NCBI RefSeq assembly: GCF_012933365.1
Contig: NZ_JABBVZ010000011.1
Coordinates: forward strand, 1 to 64,000
Length of the DNA stretch: 64,000 nt
Reading direction: 5' to 3'
From: Sulfobacillus harzensis
Lineage (GTDB): Bacteria; Bacillota; Sulfobacillia; Sulfobacillales; Sulfobacillaceae
Part shown: positions 26,033-34,305 of the stretch, in pieces
Numbering within the stretch: the first letter of the stretch is position 1
How the letters are laid out: each line of letters starts with the position of its first letter
Program-made: the position numbers and the translations under genes
The notes under the pieces: generated by a model
Databases searched by the model: none
Seen by the model: the letters and a program-made list of their open reading frames with translations, nothing else
Told to the model about the DNA's origin: nothing

Positions 26033-26197
26033 GTGGTGGTTAGAGTCCTCGGACCACTCTTGGTCTTGGCTATAGCAGGATTGCTTACCTCGTCCGTTCC
26101 CCTTTCTCGGTCACAAGTTTATTACGGATACGATATTCGGAACAGCGAAAAACTTTTGTTGAGTAGGGCTTTACAGAGTCAGAGAATTTTGTCATAA
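26033..26197 (+). CDS. Possible small exported protein, doubtful
   Basis: A GTG-started frame of 54 codons after AGAGAGG. Its first 25 residues (VVVRVLGPLLVLAIAGLLTSS) look like a signal peptide. The stop lies immediately before the serine T-box, and the T-box promoter lies inside its last third. It may be real or chance. The flanking DNA 25848-26032 holds nothing recognisable. Confidence 0.2.
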   Translation: MVVRVLGPLLVLAIAGLLTSSVPLSRSQVYYGYDIRNSEKLLLSRALQSQRILS

Positions 26198-26198
26198 T
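26170..26198 (+). promoter_or_regulatory. Promoter of the serine operon T-box
   Basis: TTTACA (26170-26175) and CATAAT (26193-26198), 17-bp spacing, immediately upstream of the T-box RNA. Confidence 0.6.
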
Positions 26199-26204
26199 AC
26201 GCCA

Positions 26205-26412
26205 AACCGATGAACGAGAAGAATTTTTTGAGCGTTTACAGAAAGCCGGAACGATGAAAGCTGGCAACGCTTGAAGAATCCGATTCCACTCGGGAGGATA
26301 TCGACGAGGAGTCGATCGAGCCGGCGGTCCGGCAAATCAAGTGGGCGGATCTTTCCGCCAATTAGGGTGGCACCGCGGTGTATACCGTCCCTAAGTCGGG
26401 GGCGGATTTTTT
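26205..26412 (+). ncRNA. T-box leader, serine specifier
   Basis: Stem I starts with the kink-turn GATGA (26209-26213). Distal elements AGAAAGCCGG and AAAGCTGGC carry the AG-bulge pattern. The lower helix CGAG/CTCG is preceded on the 3' side by UCC-A (26285-26288), a serine codon plus purine. The conserved antiterminator bulge AGGGTGGCACCGCGG (26364-26378) is followed by a terminator stem CCGTCCC/GGGGCGG and T6 (26385-26412). Uncharged tRNA-Ser should favour read-through into the serine genes. Confidence 0.88.
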
Positions 26413-26449
26413 ATTCCCCCACCGGCAAAAAACACTAAGGAGGTCGACC

Positions 26450-27559
26450 ATGCACATCTTGTTACCCGGCCCCACCCCTATCCCCGAAGCCGTCCAAGAA
26501 GCCCTGATTCGCGCCATGAGCGATCACCGTGGCACGCTCTTTGGCCAAGTCGACGTTAAGGTCCGGACGGAGTTGGCGACCTTGCTGGGGGCTCCCACTA
26601 AAGATCACATCGCCATCCTTCCCGCCTCCGGCACCGGGGGTCTGGAAGCAGCCTGTGAAAATTTGTTAAGTCCGGGCGACCGCGCATTGGTGGTGGAAAC
26701 CGGCCTCTTTGGCCGTCGCTTCCGGGAGGTGGCAGAAGCTCACGGGGTAGACGTCGAATGTGTCGAGATCCCCTGGGGGCAAGCCTTTAATCCCCAAGAA
26801 ATCGCGGAACGTGTGAGACAAAAGCCGTATCGCGCCATTTTGGTCACCCACAATGAAACCTCCACTGGTGTTCTGAATCCGGTTGAAGCCCTGGCCCAGG
26901 CGATCGGAACGGATCCGGGAGCACCCCTCATGATTGTCGACAGCATTAGCGGGGTCCCCTCCATTCCCCTGACTCTCGGTCCAGGACTTGACGTCATCAT
27001 CGCTGCATCACAAAAAGGCTTCATGTGTCCTCCGGGGCTGGCCATATTGGCGCTCTCGGAACGTGCTCGCCAGTCCGTTGTGTCCGACACTAGGCCCGGC
27101 CGCTTCTATTTCGACCTTCGGCCCTATTTATCCGGGCGGCTTCCTTATACGCCGGCAATTGGGCTCTGGCACGCCTTGCATGCCGCGCTGGGGCTTTTAC
27201 GCGCGGAAGGGGCTTTTGCGCGCCTTCAGCGCCATCGTATGTTGCGAGATATGGTGCGGCATTTTGCCCGAGCCGGCGGTCTCACTCTTTTGGTGGAGGA
27301 TGCGGTCGCCTCACCCACCGTCACCGCGTTGGGGCTCCCCTCGGAAATGAATCCCGGTGACCTCCGGCGACATTTGGAAAACGCTGGACTCCAAATTGCG
27401 GGGGGGCTCGGGCTCTGGCACGAACGTGCCATTCGTATTGGCCACGTGGGCCATGTTGATCGGGCGGACCTTGCCGCTGGGCTGACTCTCATGGCACCGC
27501 ATCTTCCTCATTCGGAGCAAGCGCTGGCCGCCATGATTCCCTTTCTGAAGGAGGCATAG
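26450..27559 (+). CDS. Class V aminotransferase, likely phosphoserine/serine-type
   Basis: 369-aa PLP enzyme of the alanine-glyoxylate/serine-pyruvate aminotransferase fold. It begins LLPGPTPIPEAV, has SDHRGTLF near residue 28, and the PLP lysine in AASQKGFMCPPG near 187. Standing directly before serA and behind a serine T-box, it likely performs the transamination of 3-phosphohydroxypyruvate that SerC does elsewhere, as in archaeal and some Firmicute pathways. ATG 26450 has AAGGAGG upstream. Alternative roles such as serine-glyoxylate transamination cannot be excluded. Confidence 0.83.
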   Translation: MHILLPGPTPIPEAVQEALIRAMSDHRGTLFGQVDVKVRTELATLLGAPTKDHIAILPASGTGGLEAACENLLSPGDRALVVETGLFGRRFREVAEAHGVDVECVEIPWGQAFNPQEIAERVRQKPYRAILVTHNETSTGVLNPVEALAQAIGTDPGAPLMIVDSISGVPSIPLTLGPGLDVIIAASQKGFMCPPGLAILALSERARQSVVSDTRPGRFYFDLRPYLSGRLPYTPAIGLWHALHAALGLLRAEGAFARLQRHRMLRDMVRHFARAGGLTLLVEDAVASPTVTALGLPSEMNPGDLRRHLENAGLQIAGGLGLWHERAIRIGHVGHVDRADLAAGLTLMAPHLPHSEQALAAMIPFLKEA

Positions 27560-27562
27560 AGG

Positions 27563-29134
27563 ATGACACGCCGACGCATTTTAGTGACGGAATCCTTGGG
27601 CCCCAAAGGCCTTGAATATCTTCGTGAGCGCGCCGAAGTCGATGCCTATGACCTACTGCCCCCCGAACAGCTTCCTGAGTTGATGGGTCATTATGATGCA
27701 GTCATTATTCGCTCCGCGCATCGCCTGACCCGAGAGCTACTGGCCAACAAGCCGCGGTTGAAGGTTGTAGCCCGTGCAGGGGCCGGGGTAGACAACGTCG
27801 ACCTCGAAGCCGCCACCGAGTTTGGCATCGCCGTCATCAACGCCCCGGGAGCCAACGCGATTGCGGCCGCCGAACACACCTTCGCCCTGATGCTGGCCAC
27901 CATGCGAAACGTCCCCTCTGGCAACGACCACGTTCGCCAAGGAGGATGGGATCGCGCCGCATTCTTGGGACGCGAGCTTTATGAGAAGCGCCTTGGGATT
28001 ATTGGCTTAGGGCGGGTGGGACGACAGGTCGCCCGCATCGCCCATGGCTTTCGCATGCCCGTAGCCGCCTTTGACCCCTTCCTTGCCACGGAGATTTTCC
28101 GGGCCCACGATGTCGAGGAGTTTACCACCCTTGATGATCTCTTGCGATGGGCCGAAATTCTTACCATTCACACGCCGAAGTCGGGACCCAAGCTTGGTCT
28201 GCGCGAGCTCTCTCTGCTTCCAGTGGGCGCCGTGGTCATGAATGTGGCTCGAGGCGGTCTCATCGATGAGGAGGCTTTGGCTCATCTGCTGGAAACCGGT
28301 CGGATTCACGCAGCGGGCGTGGATGTCTTTAGCCATGAGCCGCCCCAACGGGAGTCCCCTCTATTGCGGGCGCCCCATGTCGTCGTCACCCCGCATTTGG
28401 GCGGGTCGACCCATGAAGCCATGGTAGAGGTCGGACTCATGACCGCACGTGGCGTGCTGCAAGCACTCGAGAATCAAACCCCATCCAACCTGGTCAACGT
28501 TCCCATCCCCGACTTGCCGGACGAAGACTTAAAAGCCCTGGACCGAGCGATGCGTATTCTCGGCCGAGTTTTCTCGAGACTGAATCCCAAGGTGCACGGT
28601 CCCCTGGTTCTGAGCGTGGGATCCTCCCTCTCCTCCTCGGTCATCCCTTGGCTCCGTCAAGCGGCATTGGCCGCCTTTTTAGACGACCGCCTGGATGAAC
28701 GCGTCAACACCATAAACGCCTTGCTGGTCGCTGAACAACAAGGGCTGACATTGTTGGTCGAAGAATCGCCTCTCAGGACCACCGCAAGCATTGCACTCCG
28801 ATGGGAGGGCAGGCCCGAAAGCGAAGTGGCCTTCTCCATCGAACCTCAGGGACAAGTGGTGCTGCGCACCCTGGCAGGGATACCCATGGAGATGCCGTGG
28901 CCCGAAATTGCCCTGGTGACGCGACACCATGACGCGCCCGGCGTCGTCGGCCGCGTCGGTACGGTGGTGGGTCAATATGACGTGAATATCGGCCAGCTTC
29001 ACCTGGGCCGCCGATCCGCCGGCGATGAGGCGGTTATGGTGTTGACTTTAGACGCCCTGCCACCGGAAGAATTGCTTTCCGCCTTGGCGGCACAGCCCGG
29101 TATCGGCTCCGTGTATCGCTTTTCCGACGCCTAG
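27563..29134 (+). CDS. serA: D-3-phosphoglycerate dehydrogenase
   Basis: Oxidises 3-phosphoglycerate, the first step of serine synthesis. 523 aa, the long form. The substrate domain is followed by the NAD-binding motif GLGRVGRQVA near residue 148, the catalytic region with Arg/Glu/His in NVARGGLIDEEAL near 230 and TPHLGGSTHEA near 277, an intervening domain (about 315-450) and a C-terminal ACT domain (DAPGVVGRVGTVVG), the usual serine sensor. It starts four bases after the aminotransferase stop with GGAGG inside the preceding gene. Both are under the serine T-box. Confidence 0.96.
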   Translation: MTRRRILVTESLGPKGLEYLRERAEVDAYDLLPPEQLPELMGHYDAVIIRSAHRLTRELLANKPRLKVVARAGAGVDNVDLEAATEFGIAVINAPGANAIAAAEHTFALMLATMRNVPSGNDHVRQGGWDRAAFLGRELYEKRLGIIGLGRVGRQVARIAHGFRMPVAAFDPFLATEIFRAHDVEEFTTLDDLLRWAEILTIHTPKSGPKLGLRELSLLPVGAVVMNVARGGLIDEEALAHLLETGRIHAAGVDVFSHEPPQRESPLLRAPHVVVTPHLGGSTHEAMVEVGLMTARGVLQALENQTPSNLVNVPIPDLPDEDLKALDRAMRILGRVFSRLNPKVHGPLVLSVGSSLSSSVIPWLRQAALAAFLDDRLDERVNTINALLVAEQQGLTLLVEESPLRTTASIALRWEGRPESEVAFSIEPQGQVVLRTLAGIPMEMPWPEIALVTRHHDAPGVVGRVGTVVGQYDVNIGQLHLGRRSAGDEAVMVLTLDALPPEELLSALAAQPGIGSVYRFSDA

Positions 29135-29137
29135 CGA

Positions 29138-29938
29138 TCAACGAACCTCCCCCAACTGTTCGGCTCGTTGGGAGGCCGCCACCACCGCATCTTGAATCAT
29201 CGTCGGCCAACCGCCTTGCTCCAACACCTGCAACAACGCTTCAGTAGTTCCCCCGGGCGAGGCGACCATTGAAATCCAGTCTGACAATGGGTCGTCGGAG
29301 CGGTCCCGTGCTAACCGGGCCGCTCCCTCGACCATACGGCTAACCAGATCCCGAGTCCGTTCAGCGTCGGCGCCCAGCTTCTCGCCGCCCGCGATGAGCG
29401 CTTCTAATAGTAGAAAAATGTAAGCCGGACCACTGCCCAAGAGCGCCGTATAGGGGTCCATCAATGATTCCTCAATAACTGTCACGGTCCCAAACTGTCG
29501 CAAAAGAGCGAGCACTCGCTCCTCAGCCTCGGCTGTCAGCCCGGAAAATGCTGCCAGAGTCGTCGAAGCCCCCACGGCTGCGCACACATTAGGCATGATG
29601 CGCACCAGCGGATGCCCCACGCCTAACGAGCGTATCCGATCCATCGTCCAACCAGCCACAGGTGAAATAACAATTGCCGACTCGTCTAAGTACGGCTGAA
29701 TGCGCGCTAAGGTCTCTTCCATGTCCTTGGGCTTGACGGTTAACACGACGACATCGGCGCCCGCCACGCGCGCGGGTTCGAAGCTCACAGCACGATCCCA
29801 ATAAGCGCCGTCCCAGAGATGGCGATGGGCGGTCGAGCGGGCCACGACGTCGACAACCGCATCTATAGGTGTGCGGTTCCAACCCTCCCACAAGGCATGG
29901 GCCAAATGGCCAGAGCCTACCATCACAATTCTCTGCAT
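29138..29938 (-). CDS. proC: Pyrroline-5-carboxylate reductase
   Basis: Last enzyme of proline synthesis, 266 aa. N-terminal Rossmann motif VMVGSGHLAHAL, VVVLTVKPKDM near residue 61, and the C-terminal signature with SPGGTTEALL near 234. ATG 29938 is chosen because GGATGAG precedes it; the frame extends seven codons upstream. A T-box leader with a proline specifier lies upstream. It converges on serA with three bases between the stops, so no room for an independent terminator remains. Confidence 0.95.
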   Translation of the reverse strand: MQRIVMVGSGHLAHALWEGWNRTPIDAVVDVVARSTAHRHLWDGAYWDRAVSFEPARVAGADVVVLTVKPKDMEETLARIQPYLDESAIVISPVAGWTMDRIRSLGVGHPLVRIMPNVCAAVGASTTLAAFSGLTAEAEERVLALLRQFGTVTVIEESLMDPYTALLGSGPAYIFLLLEALIAGGEKLGADAERTRDLVSRMVEGAARLARDRSDDPLSDWISMVASPGGTTEALLQVLEQGGWPTMIQDAVVAASQRAEQLGEVR

Positions 29939-29971
29939 GCTCTCATCCTTTCTCCGCAAGCCGCAAGAAAT

Positions 29972-30186
29972 ACAAAAAACCCGCCACCCTCTAAGGGCGG
30001 ACGGGCCGCGGTACCACCTTAGTTACCGGCCAAAACGAGCCGGTCGCTCTCTCCCGATATCGGGGGTTGCCGTGTTGCGCGTATTTAGAACTGGGACGGG
30101 CACGGCTCCCATGGCCTTACACCAACGCCACTCGCTTTGGGGAGCGGAAATGCCCTCGGGTCCTACGCAACAAATCTGTTGCGCGA
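29972..30186 (-). ncRNA. T-box leader, proline specifier
   Basis: Reads on the minus strand. Stem I contains GCTCCC/GGGAGC around the distal GAGTGGC-GTTGGTG-AAGGCC element; the lower helix AGGAC/GTCC is preceded by CCC followed by G (complement 30098-30100), a proline codon. The antiterminator bulge AAGGTGGTACCGCGG is at complement 30006-30020, and the terminator CCGCCCT/AGGGTGGCGG plus T6 at 29974-30000. It should turn on proC when tRNA-Pro is uncharged. Confidence 0.87.
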
Positions 30187-30215
30187 ATTATAAAGCAACG
30201 AGCCCGTGTCGTCAA
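30187..30215 (-). promoter_or_regulatory. Sigma-A promoter of proC
   Basis: On the minus strand TTGACG (30210-30215) and a perfect TATAAT (30187-30192) are 17 bp apart, just upstream of the T-box. Confidence 0.8.
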
Positions 30216-30264
30216 GAAATTGTGAAGGGGCGGGCAAAGCCGCGCCCCTTTCTATGCGAACGTG

Positions 30265-30624
30265 TTAGGCGGCTCGGTTGCCGAAATGCCCTTCGGCGTC
30301 CGTCTGATGGCTTAGAGCATTCCAGAGGCCGCCCACCAGCATCGCGGCACCGATAACCATGGTGACCCAAAGAGCCCACGTATGGCTCGCGAAGCCATAG
30401 AAGAAGGGCATCAAGCCCAGGTAGAGGCCAAACAGCGCCTCCAGCCAGTACCGCCAAGCACGACGGGCACGATCAACTAAGGCCCAAACGCTCCCGATCA
30501 AGGTGAGTCCTCCTAAAATGATGGCCGTCCAGAGATAGGCGTTCGAATTCATGGGGTTCAACGCCCAAGCGGAAACGACGAACCATGCACCGAATATTGC
30601 CATCAATACGTTGCGCCATGTCAC
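30265..30624 (-). CDS. SPW repeat membrane protein
   Basis: 119 aa with four predicted helices in two pairs. NVLMAIFGAWFVVSAWAL and a second, looser copy around LEALFGLYLGLMPFFYGF match the paired SPW repeat. Function unknown. A GTG start at 30624 is chosen, nine bases after AGGAGG; longer frames are not supported. It is divergent from the malic enzyme gene. The spacer 30625-30888 has only A/T-rich promoter-like stretches. Confidence 0.75.
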   Translation of the reverse strand: MTWRNVLMAIFGAWFVVSAWALNPMNSNAYLWTAIILGGLTLIGSVWALVDRARRAWRYWLEALFGLYLGLMPFFYGFASHTWALWVTMVIGAAMLVGGLWNALSHQTDAEGHFGNRAA

Positions 30625-30888
30625 CTCGAAACACCTCCTCATCTTTGGCAGCTTTTCGCTGCTTCTAACTTTGTTATAGTACCTTCCTTTATCACTGTTA
30701 AGTCCTCCTAGCCCGTTTTGCGGAGAAGTTCCGGCATTCCCTTTCACTTTCTTACACCCGGCGCGTCATCTCAGAATCTTTTGCGTTCGCGCTCCCGCTA
30801 TCGTGGAATCTCACCGGCTGGAAAGAGAACATCTTGAAGATTCGGGGCGTTTAGGGTACATCTTGAATAGAAAAAAGGAGGCGGGCTG

Positions 30889-32301
30889 ATGGCAGCGGGC
30901 ATTCAATATATTATTCGGCTTCACATGCAACGTGAGGTCGTTCCCTTTCGTCAGCTGGTGGAACTGGTTGACAATCTTGGCGGCGACATCATCGCTCTTG
31001 ACTTGGTGCGGGCAGAGGATGAGCAAACCGTGCGCGACTTGACGGTGGTCATGCCATCTCCCGACCATCTGATACAATTGGAGGACGCGCTGGAGCAGCT
31101 GCCCGGCACCTCCATCGAGAATGTCTCAGATCGGACCTTTCTCATGCACCTGGGCGGCAAAATCGAGATCCATCCCCGCATCCAGGTCAAGACCCGCGCC
31201 GATTTGTCTCACGTCTACACCCCAAACGTAGCGCGCGTCGTCGAGGCAATTGCCCAGGATCCATCCAAAGCCTTTCAGTTGACAATGAAACGTAATACCG
31301 TGGCCATCGTCACCGACGGAACCGCCATTTTAGGTCTGGGCCATTTGGGACCGAAAGCAGCGCTGCCAGTAATGGAAGGAAAGTCGGTGCTCTTCAAGTG
31401 GCTCGGCCAAGTTGACGCTGTGCCCATTTGCCTCGATACCACCGATACCAATGAGATTATTGATACCGTCGTACGTATCGCGCCCGCATTCGGCGGCATC
31501 AATCTGGAGGATATTGCGGCGCCCCGGTGCTTCGAGATCGAGGAGGCGCTGACGAAAAAGCTAGATATTCCAGTGTTTCACGACGACCAACACGGGACAG
31601 CCATTGTCATTCTCGCCGGATTATTGAATGCCGCACGAGTAGTCGGGAAAGAATTGAAGGATTTGCGCGTCGTCGTCTCCGGGATTGGCGCGGCCGGCAC
31701 AGCAGCCACTGATCTGCTGCTCGAAGCAGGCGTCACCGACATTGTTGGCTATGATCGCGAGGGACCGCTGCTGCGCACCCGTGAGTACCCCCATCGTCCG
31801 TCCTGGAACCGCTATGCGGCCCGCACCAACCCGCACCTCCGCGACGGCTCCTTGCATGACCTGATGAAGGGCGCGGATGTGTTCATCGGCGTTTCCACAG
31901 GAAACCTCTTGACGGTCGAAGATGTGGAAGCCATGGCTCCCGATCCAATTCTTTTTGTGATGGCCAATCCGGACCCTGAAATACAACCGGAGCTCGTGCA
32001 GGCGAAAGTCCGGGTGCTGGCCACCGGACGATCCGACTATCCTAACCAAATCAACAACGTGCTTTGCTTCCCCGGCCTCTTCCGAGGCCTGTTGGACAGC
32101 CGGGCACGGAGCATCACCACCCGCATGAAGCTAAAGGCTGCGGAAGCCATTGCCAGTGTGGTACGACCCGAAGAACTGTCCGCGGAGTACATTATTCCGA
32201 GCGTGTTTAATAAGGAAGTGGCCTTGCGGGTCGCACAAGCCGTTTCCCGGGCAGCGGAAGAAGAAGGGGTCGCACGTCGCGCCACGTCCAGCCTGCACTG
32301 A
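30889..32301 (+). CDS. NAD(P)-dependent malic enzyme with ACT domain
   Basis: Decarboxylates malate to pyruvate, supplying reducing power. 470 aa. Residues 1-80 form an ACT domain, then the malic enzyme N-terminal domain with NTVAIVTDGTAILGLG near 141 and the metal-binding FHDDQHGTA near 229, and the Rossmann motif VVSGIGAAGTA near 261. GGAGGCGG lies before the start. The ACT domain suggests amino acid control; it is common in Firmicute malic enzymes. Cofactor preference not resolvable. Confidence 0.93.
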   Translation: MAAGIQYIIRLHMQREVVPFRQLVELVDNLGGDIIALDLVRAEDEQTVRDLTVVMPSPDHLIQLEDALEQLPGTSIENVSDRTFLMHLGGKIEIHPRIQVKTRADLSHVYTPNVARVVEAIAQDPSKAFQLTMKRNTVAIVTDGTAILGLGHLGPKAALPVMEGKSVLFKWLGQVDAVPICLDTTDTNEIIDTVVRIAPAFGGINLEDIAAPRCFEIEEALTKKLDIPVFHDDQHGTAIVILAGLLNAARVVGKELKDLRVVVSGIGAAGTAATDLLLEAGVTDIVGYDREGPLLRTREYPHRPSWNRYAARTNPHLRDGSLHDLMKGADVFIGVSTGNLLTVEDVEAMAPDPILFVMANPDPEIQPELVQAKVRVLATGRSDYPNQINNVLCFPGLFRGLLDSRARSITTRMKLKAAEAIASVVRPEELSAEYIIPSVFNKEVALRVAQAVSRAAEEEGVARRATSSLH

Positions 32302-32370
32302 TTGTGGCACGTTTCTTCGGGAACAATGAAAACAGGTGATGGGAAAGGATAAGGACAAAATCCCAGCGAT

Positions 32371-33387
32371 ATGGAACGTGTGACAAAGGATATGCCAACC
32401 TTGTTGTTGGTCAACCCGCACTCGCGCCGCGGCAAGCAAACCTTTGAACGGCTATCGGACGAGCTGGGAGATGTTCTCAATTTACGCGGCAGCGCGCTAA
32501 CCACGTCTGCGGACGACATGTCCCAGCGCATTCGCGAGGGTCTCGACGGAGGCATCCGCCGCTTCATCATTGGCGGCGGTGACGGAACGCTCTCTCACGC
32601 TGCGGATGTGTTGGCAGGCTCTAACGGTGTGTTGGGCGTGCTGCCGCTCGGCACCGGCAACACCTTTTCTCATGGATTGGGCCTCCCCGCCACCCTCCCC
32701 CACCTGTTGAAGCTTTTGGCGGAGGGACCGGTAGCCCGCTATGACGTCGGGTTGGCGGAGAAAGACCACTCGCATAAGATTTTCCTCAACAGCCTTACCG
32801 TGGGTTTTAGCGAGCGCCTGGTAGAGCTCTTGTCGCGAGAAGTGAAGGACCGTTTGGGCTACCTGGCCTGGATTGTGGCCTTCCGCCACGCCCTGGCCGG
32901 GACCCCCACCATGCAAGTGGCGCTGTCCTGGCCCGATGGTCACGACGAATATCAGACCCGTCAACTAATGATTGTCAATGGCCGCACCATTGCAGCCGGC
33001 ATCAGCGCGACACCCATGTCGTCAGGGCAAGACGGTCTGCTGGAAGTCTTCCGCCTCGGCGATCCCTCGCTCGTTTCCATCGTTCGCTTAGGCACGAAAC
33101 TCCTGACCGGACGCCTGCTCACCGACCGGGAAGCGCATTATGCAGCGGTGAAGGAGGTCTCCGTCCGCACCAATCCTGCGCTCCCGGTCAACATTGATGG
33201 GGAAATCTGGAAAAATACGCCGCTCGCATGTCGTGTCATCCCCGGCTCGCTTTTGGTCATCACCCCATCCAGCCAAGGGCAGTCTCCGGATCGCTGGCCC
33301 TTGGTGACGCGAACGCTAGGCGGACCGAGAACCCTCATGCCGCGATTTCGCACGTATTCCACCGAGTCCAGCCGCAACCTTAAATGA
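32371..33387 (+). CDS. YegS/diacylglycerol kinase-like lipid kinase
   Basis: About 338 aa. LLLVNPHSRRG (residues 11-21) and IGGGDGTLSHAAD (about 68-80) are the DAGK catalytic-domain motifs, with LPLGTGNTFSHGLG near 92. It phosphorylates lipid alcohols such as diacylglycerol or undecaprenol at the membrane. The start is uncertain: ATG 32371 lacks an RBS, and ATG 32392 would remove seven residues. It follows the malic enzyme by 69 bases and converges on ilvE with an 8-base overlap. Confidence 0.85.
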   Translation: MERVTKDMPTLLLVNPHSRRGKQTFERLSDELGDVLNLRGSALTTSADDMSQRIREGLDGGIRRFIIGGGDGTLSHAADVLAGSNGVLGVLPLGTGNTFSHGLGLPATLPHLLKLLAEGPVARYDVGLAEKDHSHKIFLNSLTVGFSERLVELLSREVKDRLGYLAWIVAFRHALAGTPTMQVALSWPDGHDEYQTRQLMIVNGRTIAAGISATPMSSGQDGLLEVFRLGDPSLVSIVRLGTKLLTGRLLTDREAHYAAVKEVSVRTNPALPVNIDGEIWKNTPLACRVIPGSLLVITPSSQGQSPDRWPLVTRTLGGPRTLMPRFRTYSTESSRNLK

Positions 33388-34273
33388 CTGAGAGGCCGGG
33401 ATAGGCGCTCACGCCCTCATTGGCCGCATATTCCATAAAACGCGCCCGCAGATGCCGCGTCAGCGGCCCGGGCCGTCCGTCGCCAATGAGTCGTCCGTCG
33501 CAAGAGACGGCAGCAATAATCTCCGCGGCTGTTCCGGTCAAAAAGCATTCATCGGCGTTATAGAGTTCGTGGACGGTGAAGTTCTCCTCCACGACGGGAA
33601 TGCCTTCCCCGCGAGCTAACTCCATGACCACGCTGCGCGTAATTCCCGGCAGAATTCCCGCCGACCGCGGCGGTGTCACGAGCATTTCGTTCCGGACAAT
33701 AAAGATATTGTCGCCCGTTCCCTCCACCACATGACCCAACTGATTCAGCAATACCATTTCTGGAACGCCACGCTGCGCCGCCTCCACTTTGGCCAGCACA
33801 CTATTCAGGTAGTTCAAGGACTTAACCTGCGGGTTGAGCACATCGCCGGAGGGCCGGCGACTGGAAGCCGTAGCCACCGGCAACCCAGACTCGTAGAGGG
33901 ATTCAGGAAACAGCTGAATCTGATCAGCGATAATAATCACGGTAGGCTTGGGGCATTGGCGCGGATCCAAGCCCAGATCGCCGGGCCCACGCGACACCAC
34001 CAGTCGGATGTAGGCATCTTTGAGATGATTGGCCCGGACCGTGGCCAGCACCGCCTCCGCCATTTGCTGGCGGGTTTCGGGAATGGTGAGCCAAAGGCTT
34101 TTTGCCGACTGATAGAGGCGACCTAAGTGGTCCTCCAGACGAAAAACACGCCCCTGGTACGCGCGGATCCCCTCAAAAATGCCGTCCCCATACAAGAACC
34201 CATGATCGAAGGGAGAGATCCGTACCTCCTCTTCGGGCACGAGGGCGCCGTTGAAATACAGCAGACGTTCCAT
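33380..34273 (-). CDS. ilvE: Branched-chain amino acid aminotransferase
   Basis: Fold-type IV PLP enzyme that performs the final transamination to Leu, Ile and Val. About 297 aa. It begins MERLLYFNGALVPEE, has DHGFLYGDGIFEGIRAY near residue 22, the PLP lysine in VKSLNYLNSVLAK near 155, and GTGDNIFIV near 192. ATG 34273 follows AAGGATG; a start nine bases upstream exists. It is the last gene of the ilv-leu operon, 32 bases after ilvB. Confidence 0.93.
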   Translation of the reverse strand: MERLLYFNGALVPEEEVRISPFDHGFLYGDGIFEGIRAYQGRVFRLEDHLGRLYQSAKSLWLTIPETRQQMAEAVLATVRANHLKDAYIRLVVSRGPGDLGLDPRQCPKPTVIIIADQIQLFPESLYESGLPVATASSRRPSGDVLNPQVKSLNYLNSVLAKVEAAQRGVPEMVLLNQLGHVVEGTGDNIFIVRNEMLVTPPRSAGILPGITRSVVMELARGEGIPVVEENFTVHELYNADECFLTGTAAEIIAAVSCDGRLIGDGRPGPLTRHLRARFMEYAANEGVSAYPGLSVI

Positions 34274-34305
34274 GTTGCACATCCTTTATATATGAAATCA
34301 GGACT

